DNA of 64,000 nt from JBBIRG01 sp964410965 (GTDB lineage: Bacteria > CLD3 > SB21 > JBBIRG01): assembly GCA_964410965.1 (NCBI GenBank), contig CAYPIY010000007.1, positions 124,001 through 188,000 of the forward strand, given 5' to 3'. The stretch's first letter is position 1, and each line of letters begins with the position of its first letter. Shown in pieces: positions 62,201-64,000 of the stretch. Under the pieces are notes generated by a model that worked only from the letters and a program-made list of their open reading frames with translations, was not told where the DNA came from and searched no databases. Position numbers and translations under genes: made by a program.

Positions 62201-64000
62201 ATAAAATATCCTGTTTGAATAAATGTTCTAAAACAACAGCTGCAACCCTGCGATGGGAGCAGAAGTATTTTTCATTCCGGATTCCTTAAGCAGCAGGGTT
62301 AACGGATTAAGGTAAAAATGAACCGGATTTGCCTGCGATACATTTTTTTCGCCTGACGAATTGGTCGAATAAAACATGATCGTGTACCCGGCTATGGCGC
62401 CAAGGCACGTCAGAGCGGTATAAAGTTTGGGTCTGGGTTCTTTCGATATCAAATATCCGACACCGAGACCGGTCGAAAAACCCGCGCTGGTGGACAAACG
62501 GATCAACAACCCGTCGGCAGTGGAAAAATCCTTATCCCGAACAATCCAATTTCCAGCACCCAGTCCGAGTGATGAACCAATAATTGCCGCAGCGAGAATG
62601 GCTTTGGGTTTTTTCGATCCCGCGTTAAATGCCAGCATCGTAGCCGCATATCCGCCGAGCAGTCCGGCATCCGTCATGACGTAAGCATCTCCGCGCGTAA
62701 AATCCTGTTTACCGGTGAAATAATGGCCCAGGCCCAGGCCTAAGGCCGATCCGGCCAGTGCCATCGTTGCTGACGTCCGGTTATTATCCACATCCAGTAC
62801 GATCGGCATGAAGATACCGATGTTTACTAATCCGAAATCCCCGAATGTCCCGACAGCTTCGGCACGTCCCCCCGTATAGTTCAGTTTTCCGGCAAGGTGG
62901 TAAAAACCGATACCTTCTGCGATGCTTGCCGTAACGGAAAGCCCGATCGCCGTACGATAGGAATAATCCGGTCCGTTGATGAAAGAATATAAAGCAAGGC
63001 CATGGACAATTCCGCGCGAGGACCCGTAAATATAGGATGTGGCCGCCGCATCCGACACTTCCGTTTTTTTAGTCATATAATAGGGAAAGAAAAAGCCTCC
63101 TGCGCTGATGAACATATAAGTTGCTGCAAACGTTCTTTCATTTTTAATCCTCAGCGCAGTGGGTATGCCCCATGAATAATAACCCATCGCCAGAGCCGTG
63201 GATGCGGCGATCAGCATGGTTCGTCCGTCCTGATCCAGCACGACGCGGTCTTCAACCCTGATCGACTGGATGCTGTCCGTCGGCAGGCCGATCATCTCAG
63301 AATAAATTCTTACAGTGACCCGCTTCGCATTGATATCGATCACCCGTGCGCGGATGCGTGATCCGTCTTTTGTCTTAACGATCTGGATTCTTGTGCTGTC
63401 CGCCTTCCATGCCGACCAGTCCTGGGAATAAATCATGCCGGGCAGGATCACCAAAATTCCCAATGCGATTTTCAACATGGTTTTCATACCCCCTCCTTAC
63501 ATGTTTTTATACACCGGCCCGCCGCCGCCTTCGGGAGTCACCCAGTTGATCACCTGGTAAGGATCGGCGATATCGCAGGTCTTGCAATGAACACAGTTTG
63601 TAAAATTGATTTTTAACTGAGTCGGTTGGCCTTCTTCGGGCGCGACCATTTCGTACACCTGCGCGGGACAGAAATGCTGGCAGGGATTACCGTATTCTTC
63701 TTTGCACTTCGTGTTACAGATATTCGCGATGTCTTCCGGCTTAATCACGAGATGACAGGGCTGATTCTCTTCGTGCGTGGAACCTGAATAATAAACATCG
63801 GTGAGTTTTGTATAGGTCAGTTTTTCATCGAACTTGACTTTCGGAATCGGGGCGCCGGCGTCTTTGATCTTTTTCATGTGGATGTAATCAGGTTTCAGTT
63901 CCGTTTTCTTTTTCGTGCCGCCGCCGGTCAGGTACATCTGCATGCCCGCTTTCATCATGCCGATTCTGACGCTTCCGGTGAAATTCTGGCGGTAATTGCG

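Overview
This window looks like the chromosome of a bacterium of the Fibrobacterota-Chlorobiota-Bacteroidota (FCB) group. I would place it near Ignavibacteria, Calditrichota, KSB1 or Marinimicrobia rather than in classical Bacteroidetes. The reasons are four secreted proteins with type IX-secretion-like C-terminal tails carrying an NYPNPFNPST-type motif, FISUMP and DUF5916 families, many TonB-dependent or other outer-membrane barrels, many SPII lipoproteins, and a fused E2-E1 2-oxoglutarate dehydrogenase. No rRNA, tRNA, CRISPR array or complete IS was seen. The assignment rests on protein families only.

Layout. 0-2.8 kb: a PIN-domain gene cut by the window edge, an AT-rich orphan gene, a 242-residue gene of unknown function with a stray copy of its 3' tail, and two hairpin-rich intergenic repeats. 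2.8-28.9 kb: mostly housekeeping and envelope genes, including a periplasmic Xaa-Pro aminopeptidase, a haem-binding protein, a TonB receptor, an M1 peptidase, HAD phosphatase, NAD kinase, pirin, nitroreductase, queuosine-precursor transporter, Nudix, OPT transporter, secreted beta-propellers, a DUF362/DUF6599 pair, RdgB, a class B1 metallo-beta-lactamase coupled to a lipoprotein, and a UmuC-type polymerase. 28.9-35.7 kb: an accessory, AT-richer island with short palindromes, a MITE-like element, an XRE-ImmA/DUF4411 PIN toxin-antitoxin-like pair, a six-repeat FISUMP lipoprotein, an FRG-domain protein and a REP-associated (RAYT) transposase gene interrupted by a REP-like palindrome. 35.8-40.6 kb: outer-membrane and secreted proteins. 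40.9-43.7 kb: a decaying patch with remnants of an MBL-fold protein, an S41 protease and a LVIVD protein around intact cupin, methyltransferase and CGGC genes.

44-49 kb carries central metabolism: fused 2-oxoglutarate dehydrogenase, a lipoprotein and a 6-phosphofructokinase with a PPi-type active site. 49.4-53.1 kb has two alpha/beta hydrolases and small envelope proteins. At 53.2 kb a TPP riboswitch followed by an intrinsic terminator precedes a TonB receptor, so this receptor probably imports thiamine or a precursor. Tandem paralogous lipoproteins follow. 58.4-64 kb is a long minus-strand run: ETF-ubiquinone oxidoreductase (cut by the edge), a membrane protein, DoxX, a 59-residue protein, riboflavin synthase, a RibBA whose GTP cyclohydrolase II half has lost its zinc cysteines, CrcB fluoride channel, DUF190 and a methyltransferase.

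The most interesting items are the B1 metallo-beta-lactamase in a chromosomal setting, the identical 17-bp palindrome upstream of two PIN loci 29 kb apart, the RAYT/REP and MITE-like structures of the 29-36 kb island, the thiamine-switched receptor, and the degenerate RibBA.
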